Shown: piece by piece, positions 15,294 through 24,800 of the stretch
Position numbering within the stretch: the stretch's first letter is position 1
Layout: each line of letters begins with the position of its first letter
Assembly: GCA_900545655.1 (NCBI GenBank)
Contig: UQZY01000019.1
Location: 1 to 39,059 of the forward strand
DNA from: an uncultured Oscillospiraceae bacterium
GTDB lineage: Bacteria > Bacillota > Clostridia > Oscillospirales > Acutalibacteraceae
DNA length: 39,059 nt
Reading direction: 5' to 3'
The notes under the pieces: model-generated
Seen by the model: only the letters and a program-made list of their open reading frames with translations
Told to the model about the DNA's origin: nothing
Database searches by the model: none
Program-made: the position numbers and the translations under genes

Positions 15294-15991
15294 TAAACTT
15301 CAACCTCCTCGAAAATTTTTGACTGTAGTTTTATAGGAAACAGCTCGCCCACTCGCTCTCTGTCGAGTGACTTGCTGTCTATAGCAAGTAATTCCCTGTA
15401 TACGTTGTCCGTCATTGTCGTGTACGCTACAGGAAGACCCGTAAGTTTTCTGACCTCATCCGTGTACTCTATGCCGCTTATAACATCCTGAGCGGTTGTT
15501 ATAGGACCGAGGTTTGAATTGTTTATTATGGCGGTGAACTTCATGTTGCATGCCGTTTCAATTTCATTCATGACACCCAGAAGAAGCTCAGGAGTCTTTG
15601 TAAGCGGCCTGAATCGGTTTATAACAACGAACATGTCATAGTTGTTTTCCTCAACGATTTTGTCCCTGTAGCGTCCGAGAGCGAGTGCTCCGCGGTCGTC
15701 GCCGCCCACGTCGAGAACTGCGTATCTTTCCGTATTGTCAACCAGCGAGTAAAGCTCACCGGGAAGCGCCGGAAAGTCTACATTTGAGCCTGCGTACTCG
15801 GATGAAATAAAATCAATTCCGGCGCTGCGCAGTTCACTCAGGCTGTCCTTCGTCCTGAAATACGGATTTACGATATCCAAGTCGGCGACGACGACCGGAA
15901 GATTCTGTTTTCGAAGCATAAGCGCATAGTTTATGGCAACATTTGTTTTGCCCGAGCCGTAATGTCCGACAAAGAGTGAAACCCTTTTCAT
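15293..15991 (-). CDS. P-loop ATPase of the CooC/MinD-like type, function unknown
   Basis: A 232-residue protein that begins MKRVSLFVGHYGSGKTNVAINYA, a P-loop with GHYGSGKTN. Further motifs are VVADLDIVNPYFRTKDS (switch-like Asp) and YAVLDVGGDDRGALALGRY (Walker B). FVVINRFRPLTKTPE and IINNSNLG resemble the base-recognition region of SIMIBI-class ATPases. The gene sits between the acyl-CoA synthetase and the oxidoreductase subunits and overlaps the ferredoxin subunit gene by the stop/start. A role in maturing or activating the Fe-S oxidoreductase or the synthetase is a guess from context. I do not know a characterised homologue. Confidence 0.85.
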   Translation of the reverse strand: MKRVSLFVGHYGSGKTNVAINYALMLRKQNLPVVVADLDIVNPYFRTKDSLSELRSAGIDFISSEYAGSNVDFPALPGELYSLVDNTERYAVLDVGGDDRGALALGRYRDKIVEENNYDMFVVINRFRPLTKTPELLLGVMNEIETACNMKFTAIINNSNLGPITTAQDVISGIEYTDEVRKLTGLPVAYTTMTDNVYRELLAIDSKSLDRERVGELFPIKLQSKIFEEVEV

Positions 15992-16040
15992 CGCCGTCCC
16001 CTCTCTTTCATCAATTATTTTTCGGTAAACCGAATAACAA

Positions 16041-18308
16041 TTATAACTCTTTTCTTATTATCTTTCCACTGATTGTTTTAGGAAGCTCTTTTCTGAATTC
16101 AACAATACGCGGATACTTGTACGGAGCGGTTTTTTGCTTTACATACTGCTGTATCTCTTTCTTGAGCTCATCCGTAGGCTCTGTACCGTCAACAAGCACT
16201 ATTGAAGCCTTTACGACCTGACCGCGCACCTCATCGGGAGCTGCGGAAACGCCGCACTCAAGAACATAGGGAAGCTCCATGATAACGTTTTCTATCTCAA
16301 AGGGTCCTATCCTGTAACCGGAGGACTTGATAACATCATCAACGCGGCTGACATACCAGAAATAGCCGTCCTCGTCGCGCCATGCGATATCTCCCGTATG
16401 GTAAATACCGTCATGCCATGCCTCCCTGGTTTTCTCCTCATCCTTGTAATAGCCGAGGAAGAGTCCACAGGGAACCTTTTCGGAGGTACGGATACATATC
16501 TCTCCGTTTTCACCGACGCCGACCTCCTTGCCTTCACTGTTGAGGAGAACAACGTCATACAGAGGAACAGGCTTGCCCATTGAGCCCGGCTTCGGAGTCA
16601 TACCTACAAGGTTTGCGATGGTAAGGGTAGTTTCTGTCTGACCGAAGCCCTCCATAAGCTCAAGACCTGTCGCACGCTTAAACTGATAGAACACCTCGGG
16701 GTTAAGAGCCTCACCCGCAACCGTTGCATGCTCTATAGAGGACAGGTCGTACTTCATGAGGTCCTCTTTTATGAGCATCCGGTACATCGTCGGAGGCGCA
16801 CAGAACGTCGTTATCTTGTACTGTGCAAACAACGGAAGAATATCCGTCGCGTCAAATCTGTCAAAGTCGTAAACGAATACCGCACCCTCATACATCCACT
16901 GACCGTAGAGCTTGCCCCAAAGAGCCTTGCCCCAGCCGGTATCCGAGATAGTGAGGTGAACACCGTTATTACGTACACAGTGCCAGTATTTTGCAGTGTG
17001 GAAATGTCCGAGAGGATACTTGCATGAATGAAGAGCCATCTTCGGATAACCGGATGTACCGCTCGTGAAGAACATAATCATCGGATCATCTCCGTGCGGA
17101 GAATCCGGTGTACGAAGGTATCTGCGGCTGAACAATTTATACTCATCGTCAAAGTTATGCCAGCCCTCGCGTGTATCTCCGACAATTATCTTTGTTTTAA
17201 GCGTCGGCGAATTCTTTGCCGCCTCGTCAACCGATGACGGAGTGTTGTCATCGCATGTGCATACAATTGCGGTAACTCCCGCTGCATTGAATCTGTACTC
17301 AAAATCGTGAACCTTCAACTGATGTGTTGCCGGAATTGCTATAGCGCCTATCTTGTGAAGTCCGAGAATTGCAATCCAGAACTCAAAACGGCGCTTAAGC
17401 ACAAGCATTACTCTGTCGCCCTTCTTTATGCCGAGGCTCGTAAAATAATTCGCCGCCTGTGAGGACATCTGCTTTATGTCACGGAAGGTAAACCTTGTTT
17501 CGTTTTTATCTCTGTCAAGGTGTATCATCGCAACCTTTTCGGGACGTACACGAGCTATCTCATCAACAACATCAAAGGCAAAATTGAATTTGTCTTCATC
17601 AGTAAATTTGATTTCCTTAAGGGCGCCCTTTTCGTCCTCAACAGTCTCTATAAACTTCTCTATGATGAGTTTTTCCGACTGCTTTGCACGTGTGATGCTC
17701 TGCTGTTTGAACTGTTCCTCTGTCGCATCGCTGTTAAGAACTATTGAAAGGAATTTACAGGGAGCGCCGCCGACGGCAAGCTCACCGTGAGGAATTGATG
17801 ATTTAAAGTAAATGGAATCTCCGGCATTGAGCGTTTCGATATGCTCGCCCACCTGCACCTTAAGAGAGCCCTTTATTACAAAGTTAAACTCCTGTCCGGC
17901 ATGCTCCACAAGCTTCATCGGCTTATCCTGGAGAGACTCGTCATAATCATAGATGCAGAAATACGGGTCTCCGAGCTTATCCTTAAACATAGGCGCCATA
18001 CTCTGAATGGTTATTCCGTCCTCTTTAGCCGTTATAAGTCCGCTGTTACGACGTGTTACGGTGTACGTTGAAAGTCTGGCACTCTGACCCTCAAGCAGGT
18101 CTGCAATGCCGATTCCGAACGCAAGCGCGCATTTGTGAACAAAGGTAAAAGGAAGGTCAACCGTTCCGCTCTCGTATTCCTCGTACTTTTCCACGGAAAG
18201 CTCGGTCTTTTCCGCCATGTCGGAAGCCGAAAAACCGCAGATATCACGCATCTCGCGTATACGCTGAACAACCTCTTTGATTTCTTGTCTGGTATCGGTC
18301 TGTGTCAT
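16041..18308 (-). CDS. XRE-HTH/cupin/acyl-CoA synthetase fusion
   Basis: A 755-residue three-domain protein. Residues about 10-65 are an XRE-type helix-turn-helix (IREMRDICGFSASDMAEKTELSVEKYEEYESG). Residues about 119-192 are a cupin (GQEFNFVIKGSLKVQVGEH ... NAGDSIYFKSSIPHGEL). Residues about 235-755 are an AMP-forming acyl-CoA synthetase with the nucleotide loop FFTSGTSGYPKMALHS (about 411), EGFGQTETT (about 551), YHTGDIAWRDEDGYFWYVSR (about 636) and the C-terminal catalytic Lys in ISGKIIRKEL. The enzyme part looks closest to medium-chain or branched-acid synthetases; the acid is not known. The first two domains alone resemble a common XRE-cupin regulator, so the protein may bind its own operon or sense the acid. 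It is the first gene after a T-box leader and heads the oxidoreductase/ilvE operon. Confidence 0.92.
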   Translation of the reverse strand: MTQTDTRQEIKEVVQRIREMRDICGFSASDMAEKTELSVEKYEEYESGTVDLPFTFVHKCALAFGIGIADLLEGQSARLSTYTVTRRNSGLITAKEDGITIQSMAPMFKDKLGDPYFCIYDYDESLQDKPMKLVEHAGQEFNFVIKGSLKVQVGEHIETLNAGDSIYFKSSIPHGELAVGGAPCKFLSIVLNSDATEEQFKQQSITRAKQSEKLIIEKFIETVEDEKGALKEIKFTDEDKFNFAFDVVDEIARVRPEKVAMIHLDRDKNETRFTFRDIKQMSSQAANYFTSLGIKKGDRVMLVLKRRFEFWIAILGLHKIGAIAIPATHQLKVHDFEYRFNAAGVTAIVCTCDDNTPSSVDEAAKNSPTLKTKIIVGDTREGWHNFDDEYKLFSRRYLRTPDSPHGDDPMIMFFTSGTSGYPKMALHSCKYPLGHFHTAKYWHCVRNNGVHLTISDTGWGKALWGKLYGQWMYEGAVFVYDFDRFDATDILPLFAQYKITTFCAPPTMYRMLIKEDLMKYDLSSIEHATVAGEALNPEVFYQFKRATGLELMEGFGQTETTLTIANLVGMTPKPGSMGKPVPLYDVVLLNSEGKEVGVGENGEICIRTSEKVPCGLFLGYYKDEEKTREAWHDGIYHTGDIAWRDEDGYFWYVSRVDDVIKSSGYRIGPFEIENVIMELPYVLECGVSAAPDEVRGQVVKASIVLVDGTEPTDELKKEIQQYVKQKTAPYKYPRIVEFRKELPKTISGKIIRKEL

Positions 18309-18361
18309 TGAAATTCACACCCTCGGTAAAAAGATTTTTAATCTTTGAGACGAAAGCAAGA

Positions 18362-18640
18362 TAAAATAAAAAACGCCTCAAAGTCAACAAGTAACTTTGA
18401 GACGAAACTTACTTCCGCGGTACCACTCAAATTGTGCTCTGGCTATTGCCTCCGCACCACTTAAAGGTCTGACAACCCCTTTGCACTGACGTAGCATTCA
18501 CGTAAGACACTACTCGGAAATCCTTTTGCATCTTCAGCTGTTGAAGTGATAAGCAATCAGGTCGTCACTTGCCGGTTCACACCACCCACCGGTTCTCTGA
18601 AAAGTTCAGCCTGCGCCGTCTTCGTCATCGCCTTTGTTGT
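18362..18640 (-). promoter_or_regulatory. T-box leader, probable isoleucine (AUC) specifier
   Basis: The minus strand carries the T-box sequence TGGTACCGCGG (18415-18425) and a terminator hairpin with 11-bp arms (18374-18404) followed by T residues. Stem I shows the typical CAGAGAACCGG...GGTGGTGTGAACCGG apical part. Helices CAGG:CCTG and GAAG:CTTC flank a loop reading UUAUCA, so the specifier is most likely AUC (Ile; 18548-18550) followed by a purine, as is usual. The fold was done by hand, so the specifier is less sure than the T-box itself. Uncharged tRNA would prevent termination and turn on the acyl-CoA synthetase/oxidoreductase/ilvE operon. Confidence 0.92.
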
Positions 18641-18645
18641 AAAGG

Positions 18646-18674
18646 ATTTTAGCACTAATAAAAAACTCTGTCAA
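18646..18674 (-). promoter_or_regulatory. sigma-A promoter of the T-box/acyl-CoA synthetase operon
   Basis: TTGACA (18669-18674) and TAAAAT (18646-18651) with exactly 17 bases between them on the minus strand, just upstream of stem I of the T-box leader. Confidence 0.85.
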
Positions 18675-18775
18675 TACATTTTTTTAATTTTTTGAATTTA
18701 TTCTGTGATAATTTTTATTATGAATATTTGACAATATATCCATTCCGTTTTTGCGCATTATGATTAAAAAGTTAA

Positions 18776-18801
18776 GGGAACGTGCAGCCCTGCACGTTCC
18801 C
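18776..18801 (-). terminator. terminator after the giant surface protein gene
   Basis: Perfect 12-bp hairpin, arms GGGAACGTGCAG / CTGCACGTTCCC, with a T-rich stretch on either side, 47 bases after the stop. Confidence 0.85.
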
Positions 18802-18847
18802 TCTTTTTCAGAATCTCATTTTATAAATCTTTTAACGAATTCTGTAA

Positions 18848-21800
18848 TCAGTACATCTCCGACTCATCATCTTTTCTTCTGCGCTTTGTTGCAACATACA
18901 TAACCGCTGTGAGTGCGAATGCCGCACCTATGTTTCCGAAACGATTTTCGTCGAGAGTCTTGGCTGTCTTTTCCTCAGGTTCCTTGTAAGCAAGGATATA
19001 CGTTGAGAACTTATCTGTCTCAAATGTAATCTGTGTGCTTCCCTTCGGAGCTGTGGCTATTATTTCCTCAACACCGTTATGGATACGAATTACATAGTAT
19101 TCATCCTTACCGAGAAGCTCCTGCGGAATATCAAGTACATACTTAATCTTGTCCGGAGCGGTATCTGTGATATTTTCCGTGTAAGCAAGTACATATTTAC
19201 CGGTTTCGGCATTGTACTCATATACGTACTTAACGAGCGTTATCTCAAGATAGAGACCTGCCTTAAGGCCGTATTTTACAAGGAATTTATCAGAGCTGCT
19301 CTGTTCGGAGCTTGAAAGCTGACTCTTAATCTGCTTTTGAACGATATTTTCAATTCTGACATGACCGCCCTTTGCAACAGTCTCTTTGTCCTTATTTGTG
19401 TAAACAGACGGATTGTCAAAGAGCTTTTCAAGTCCGCTTGCCTTTATGGAAATATCCTTGTCAACGTTGACAAATTCTACATCCTTGTCGCCTACAATGA
19501 ATTTTGCTTCATTGAAAAGTTCAGGATAGGTATGGGCTGTTCCCTTTACTGCATCTATCGCCGAATTAACGATATCCTGAGCAGCCTTCGGAAGTTTATC
19601 CCATGCATCCTTACCGGAAATAATCTGATCAGCGTTGTTCTTGGTTGCCGTTCCGTAAACATCCTTCGAGTTTTCCGGATAGGTCTTTCCATTCGGAAGA
19701 AGATAATCTTCTATAAACTTATCCGCAAGCTCCTGAGCCTTTTTCTCTGCGTCCTTCTTCATATCCGGATAAGAGTCATATGTTTCGGAGCCGTCAGCCT
19801 TTTGATTGCCTATGAGGCCGTTTACCTTATCCTTAACAGAATCGGTCATCTTGTCATAGGTGTCGGAGCCGGAAAGAATCTTGTCAATATTTTCATCGTT
19901 AATAGGATTGTTACCCTTATCATAAGGATCATTCGCATTGTTATCCGATGCATATTTGTTTACAAAGTCACGTGCCGTTGCATCGTCCTTTGTATCCTCG
20001 AATTCCTTCTTTGTATCTTCAACCGCCTTGTCGATTTCCTTGTCCGATCCTGCGTTGTCGATATCCGCCTTACCCTTGTCACGCTCTTTGTCTATTTCAT
20101 CCTTGAGCTTGTCTTTTTCTTCATCTGTAAGGTTTTCCTTGGAGTCAATCTCCTTCTTGGCATCCTCAGCCGCCTTGTCAAGCTCATCCTTTGCAGCATC
20201 CTTGGCATCCTGAAGCGCCTTGTCGGCGTCTGCCTTCATTGACGGATAGTCAGGATATGTTGTGCCGTCTGTCTTACCCTGATTTATAAGGTCATTTATC
20301 TTATCCTTTACAGAATCCGTGTGACCGTTATAGATATCCGAGCCGCTGATAACCTTGTCCGCATTGGTCTTGTCAACCTTGTTGTCGGTCTTGTTATAAG
20401 GATTGTCGGCATCATTGTCCGATGCGTACTTGTTTACAAAGTCACGAGCTGTAGCGTCATCCTTTGTGTCATCAAGTGTCTTCTTTGCGTCATCAACAAT
20501 CTTGTCAAGCTGCTCGGCAGGTGTCTTACCGTCAACCACTGTTCCGTCAACCTTGTTAACATCGGCAATCGCACTGTCAGCCTCAACTCTTGCTTCATCC
20601 TTGAGATTCTTCTTTTCTTCGTCGGAAAGATTCGGAAGTGCATCTATTGCAGCCTCTGTTTCCTTTTCCTTCTTCTCAATCTGTTCAATAGCGTCTGCCT
20701 TATCAACGGTTAAGTCAAAGTCCTTCATGGTCTCATCGACAATATCCTTAATTTGATCATCCGTCGTTGCGTTGTCGATATCCTTCTTCGCGTCGTCAAG
20801 AGCCTTGTCAATCTCGTTCTTGAGATCTTCCTTTTCCTTGTCGGTGAGGTCGTCCTTGGAGTCAATCTCCTTCTTGGCATCCTCAGCCGCCTTGTCAAGG
20901 TCATCCTTTGCTGCGTCCTTGGCATCCTTGAGAGCCTTTTCGGCATCAAGCTTCATTGACGGATAATCAGGATATGTTGTGCCGTCTGTCTTGCCCTTGT
21001 TTATAAGGTCATTTATCTTATCCTTTACGGAATCGGTATGACCGTCATAAGTATCGGCACCGCTGATAACCTTGTCCGCATTGGTTTTGTCAACCTTGTT
21101 GTCGGTCTTGTTATAAGGATTGTCGGCATCATTGTCCGACGCATACTTGTTTACAAAGTCACGAGCCGTAGCGTCGTCCTTTGTGTCGTCAAATTTATCC
21201 TTGGTGTTATCAACGATATCCTTGATTTGATCATGGGTCGTCGAGTTATCGATATCCTTCTTTGCGTCATCAAGAGCCTTGTCAATCTCGTCTGTGAGAG
21301 TCTTTTTCTCCTCGTCACTGAGATTTCCCTTGTTGTTGATTTCGTCCTTTGCCTTATCCGCTTCTTTTTCAAGCTCGGATTTCGCATTGTCCTTAATCTG
21401 GTCAAGGAGCTTATCTCTCTCGTCCTTGAGCTTCTGAATCTCATCAGGATCAAGGTTTGACGGCTCATTTCCGTCGGTTGTTTCCTTATCGAGAAGCTTA
21501 TCTATCCTGTCGATAAGCTCACCGAGTTTTTCATCTGTAGCAAGCGATGTATCCGGTTTTCCCGTTTCGGGATTCTTCGGAATCTCACTTTCGATTTCGT
21601 CGATGAATGTATCAATTGACTTCTCAACAACCTTTACCGGGGCTGTGGAGTTGCCCGCCTTATCCGTTGCGGATACAGTGTACTCGTTGTCATCGTTCGG
21701 AAGAACTATCTTAACGATATCCTTTCCGTTCGGGTCAGCGGTTACCGGCTCAATCACCTTAACTTTAGTTGTCGGATCCGGATAATTAACGTCTGCTGTT

Positions 21801-24800
21801 CCGTCGGCGTTGAAGGTTACCGTTGCGACCGTATTTCCGTTCTTGTCCGTTACAGTTACCGTATCAAGGTTTGCGTCACTTACGGTAACAATACGATCTC
21901 CGTATGAAGGTGAATCGTTAACACCGTCGATATTGCTCGAAACGGCGATATCCGGTTTTGACGTATCAAATACGTGACCGTTTGATGACAGGTAGGTTAC
22001 ATTGCCTGCGTTGTCCTCTATACGTGCATAGATAACAAACTTTTCGGCGTCGACTGCCGGGATTGTAAACTGCCCGTTGTAATCAGTCCAGTCAGTGCGT
22101 GCTTCAAGAACTGCTTTGTCGGTTATAACGTCAGAGGTCTTGATGTATTTCACTGACTTGTTACCTGAGATTGAGGAATCATTGGTAATTTTAACGGTTA
22201 CGGTGTCGTTCTTGTAAATACCGAATGTGATATCTGAAAGGAATTCCTTCCAAATGTTTGTGTCTACCGATACCTCACCGGTCGGCGCGGACTTGTCTAC
22301 CTTAACGGCAACCTTTTCCGTATCCATAAGACCGTTTTCGGCAACAGCGATAATTGTATACTCGGTATTTGTGTCTGCATCCACCATAAAGCCTGTTGCA
22401 GGATCAATTTCCACCCACTTGGTCTTGTCTGACGGATCCGCATCCGTTGTGTAATAATACCTGGTTGTTCCGAGATTCGGGTTGTTGTTATCAACCGTAA
22501 CCGTGACATTTTCATTTGTCCAACCGGTCGGAACACCTGTTACCGAAAGGTCGGGTGAGGTGTTGTCGATAACGTCCTTAAAGGTGATTGTATCCGGGCT
22601 TATATTTTCAATACCTGCGCCGTTTACAACCTTTGCGGTATATGTCACCGAGCCGTCTGTACCGAGGTCGGCATCAGTTACTGTAACGATATACTTTCCG
22701 GCAGCGTCCTTCGTAATCTCTGTCCATGTTGCACCGTCGTCCTTTGAAACATAAACCTTACCGCCCGTTACACCGAAGTCCGGTGTAAGCTCGATAGTCT
22801 TTTCCGTTTCAATGGTGGTGGTATCCGCAGTCATTTCAACTGTCGGAAGCTTGGTATCTACCCAGAACTTGTAGGTTGCGGTTGAGGAATTTCCAGAACG
22901 GTCGACACTTGTTACTGTTACAGTGTTTTCACCCTGTTCAAACTCTGTTGCCGCAAACTCAAATTTTGTCAAAGCAGCACCGACGTTAAATCCGTCATAA
23001 GCCTTTTCGGTCTTGTTGTTTATCTTGTAGGTTACAGATGCAAGACCGGAAATAACAGTATCCTTTTCGTTTACGGTTACATGGATTCTGTCATTGTTCT
23101 TTGTGAGACACTTGACGGTTTTGTATGTTGCCGTTACACCGTCACCTGCGACGTCTTTTGCAGCAAATGTAATCTCCGGTGCGTCATCCTCGGCAATCAT
23201 GCCCTGTGAGGATGCATATACCTTATTTCCGGCGTTATCTGTTACACAAACATATATAACAGTCTTTTCATCGGGATTTACAGGTACTTTTCCGCTGTTA
23301 ACATCTGACCAGCCACCGTTTGCGGCTGCCGCGGACTCGACTGCTTCGGCAGTCGTGAGAGCTTCCTCAGAATCAATCTTGAAATACTTAACCGATGCAA
23401 CACCGCTCATTGCGTCATTCGCGGTTACTTCAACCTCATGTCCCTTTGAGAAGAGGCCGAATGTAATTGTGTGAAGAAGATCTGTCCAGAAGTTTCCGTC
23501 ATCATACTTTACGGTAACTGTCGGAGCAGTCTTGTCAATCTTAAATGATACAAGCTTCTCCCCTGTTATCGACTTGTAAAATTCAGTATCTGTCGGATCA
23601 TTATTTCTAAGATAGTATTTTACATTGTTGTGAATACCGTCTTCCGCTACCGTAAGTTCTTCCGACCAAGCGGAATCATCGGCAGAATTTGTACGGCTGA
23701 TAAGGAATCCGTCAGGAGCCTTTATCTTTACTTCACTTGTATACCATCCGTTATTACCCATTGTTCCGTCAAGATAAGCATTTGTATCTGCCGGATCATA
23801 AGGATTGATAACATAGCTTGAGGTTGCAGGCTGGATATCGATGTAATAGTTTCCGTTTACATTGTCAGCCGCGGAATCATTTGCAAGTCTTAAATCCTTG
23901 TTCTTTATTACATATGTTCCTGCGTCCTCGCCCGGCTCTCTTTCGAATCCGCCGTCAAATGTAACCATTCCGGCGTCAGCGAACTTGTAGCCTGTTACCG
24001 TGTAGTCAAGCTCTGCGTCAGCCTGACCGTAATTTTTCTCATGTGATTTCGGTGAAACTGTAAGCTTTGCCTTCTGAACACTGAGCGTAACCTCGTCACT
24101 CGTTGTGCTTATCTCGGCACCGCTTGTGACAATAACTCTGTATTTTTCGCCGTTATTAGCGACAACCGTAGGATTGCTTACAACAAGCTGCGGTGAATTT
24201 TCACCTACGTCTGTCCAAGCCGTATCACCCTGTCGCTTGCACTGCCACTTGTAGGTAAGACCCTCGGCAACAGTTGCGATATCCACGGAGAATTTAGCGG
24301 AAGCAGTACCGTACTCAACGGAGATATCTGTCGGCTGTGCGACAACGGTAAGGCTTGTTTCGGCACGCATAATCTCAATGTCTGCCGTTGCTATGTTACC
24401 TGCTCTGTCATATGCAGAAACCGTAATAGTATATCTTCCTGCCGGGATATCCCCGTTCGGAATTGTAAACTTAACAGCTCCGCTCGGATCTGTTACGGTC
24501 GTTGCTGTTTTTTCCACTCCCTTGTAGCCCTCGGGAGCGTTATTATCATAGGCATACGTTATCTTTCCTGCCGTTGTGTCTACACCTGAAATACCCTTCG
24601 GCGACTGATCATCCGTAATTGTAACAGGGAATTCAATCTCTGCGTCAACACTCCAGCCGTTTACCTTATCCTTTGCAGAAGTAAGATCAATATCAATCTT
24701 CGGAGCTACCTTGTCAAAGATGAATCCGTCGGATGAAAGGAATGCAACGTTTCCTGCCTTATCAATAATTCTTGCATAAACGATATAATCGTCATTTTCC

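Noticed and set aside
18500..18651. 9-bp pairing AAATCCTTT/AAAGGATTT as the base of T-box stem I
   Set aside because: The 5' arm overlaps the -10 hexamer and would be mostly outside the transcript. Shorter internal helices fit the known T-box layout better.
19510..21195. Regular repeats that might be a CRISPR array
   Set aside because: The repeats are hundreds of bases long, keep the reading frame and encode related protein modules.
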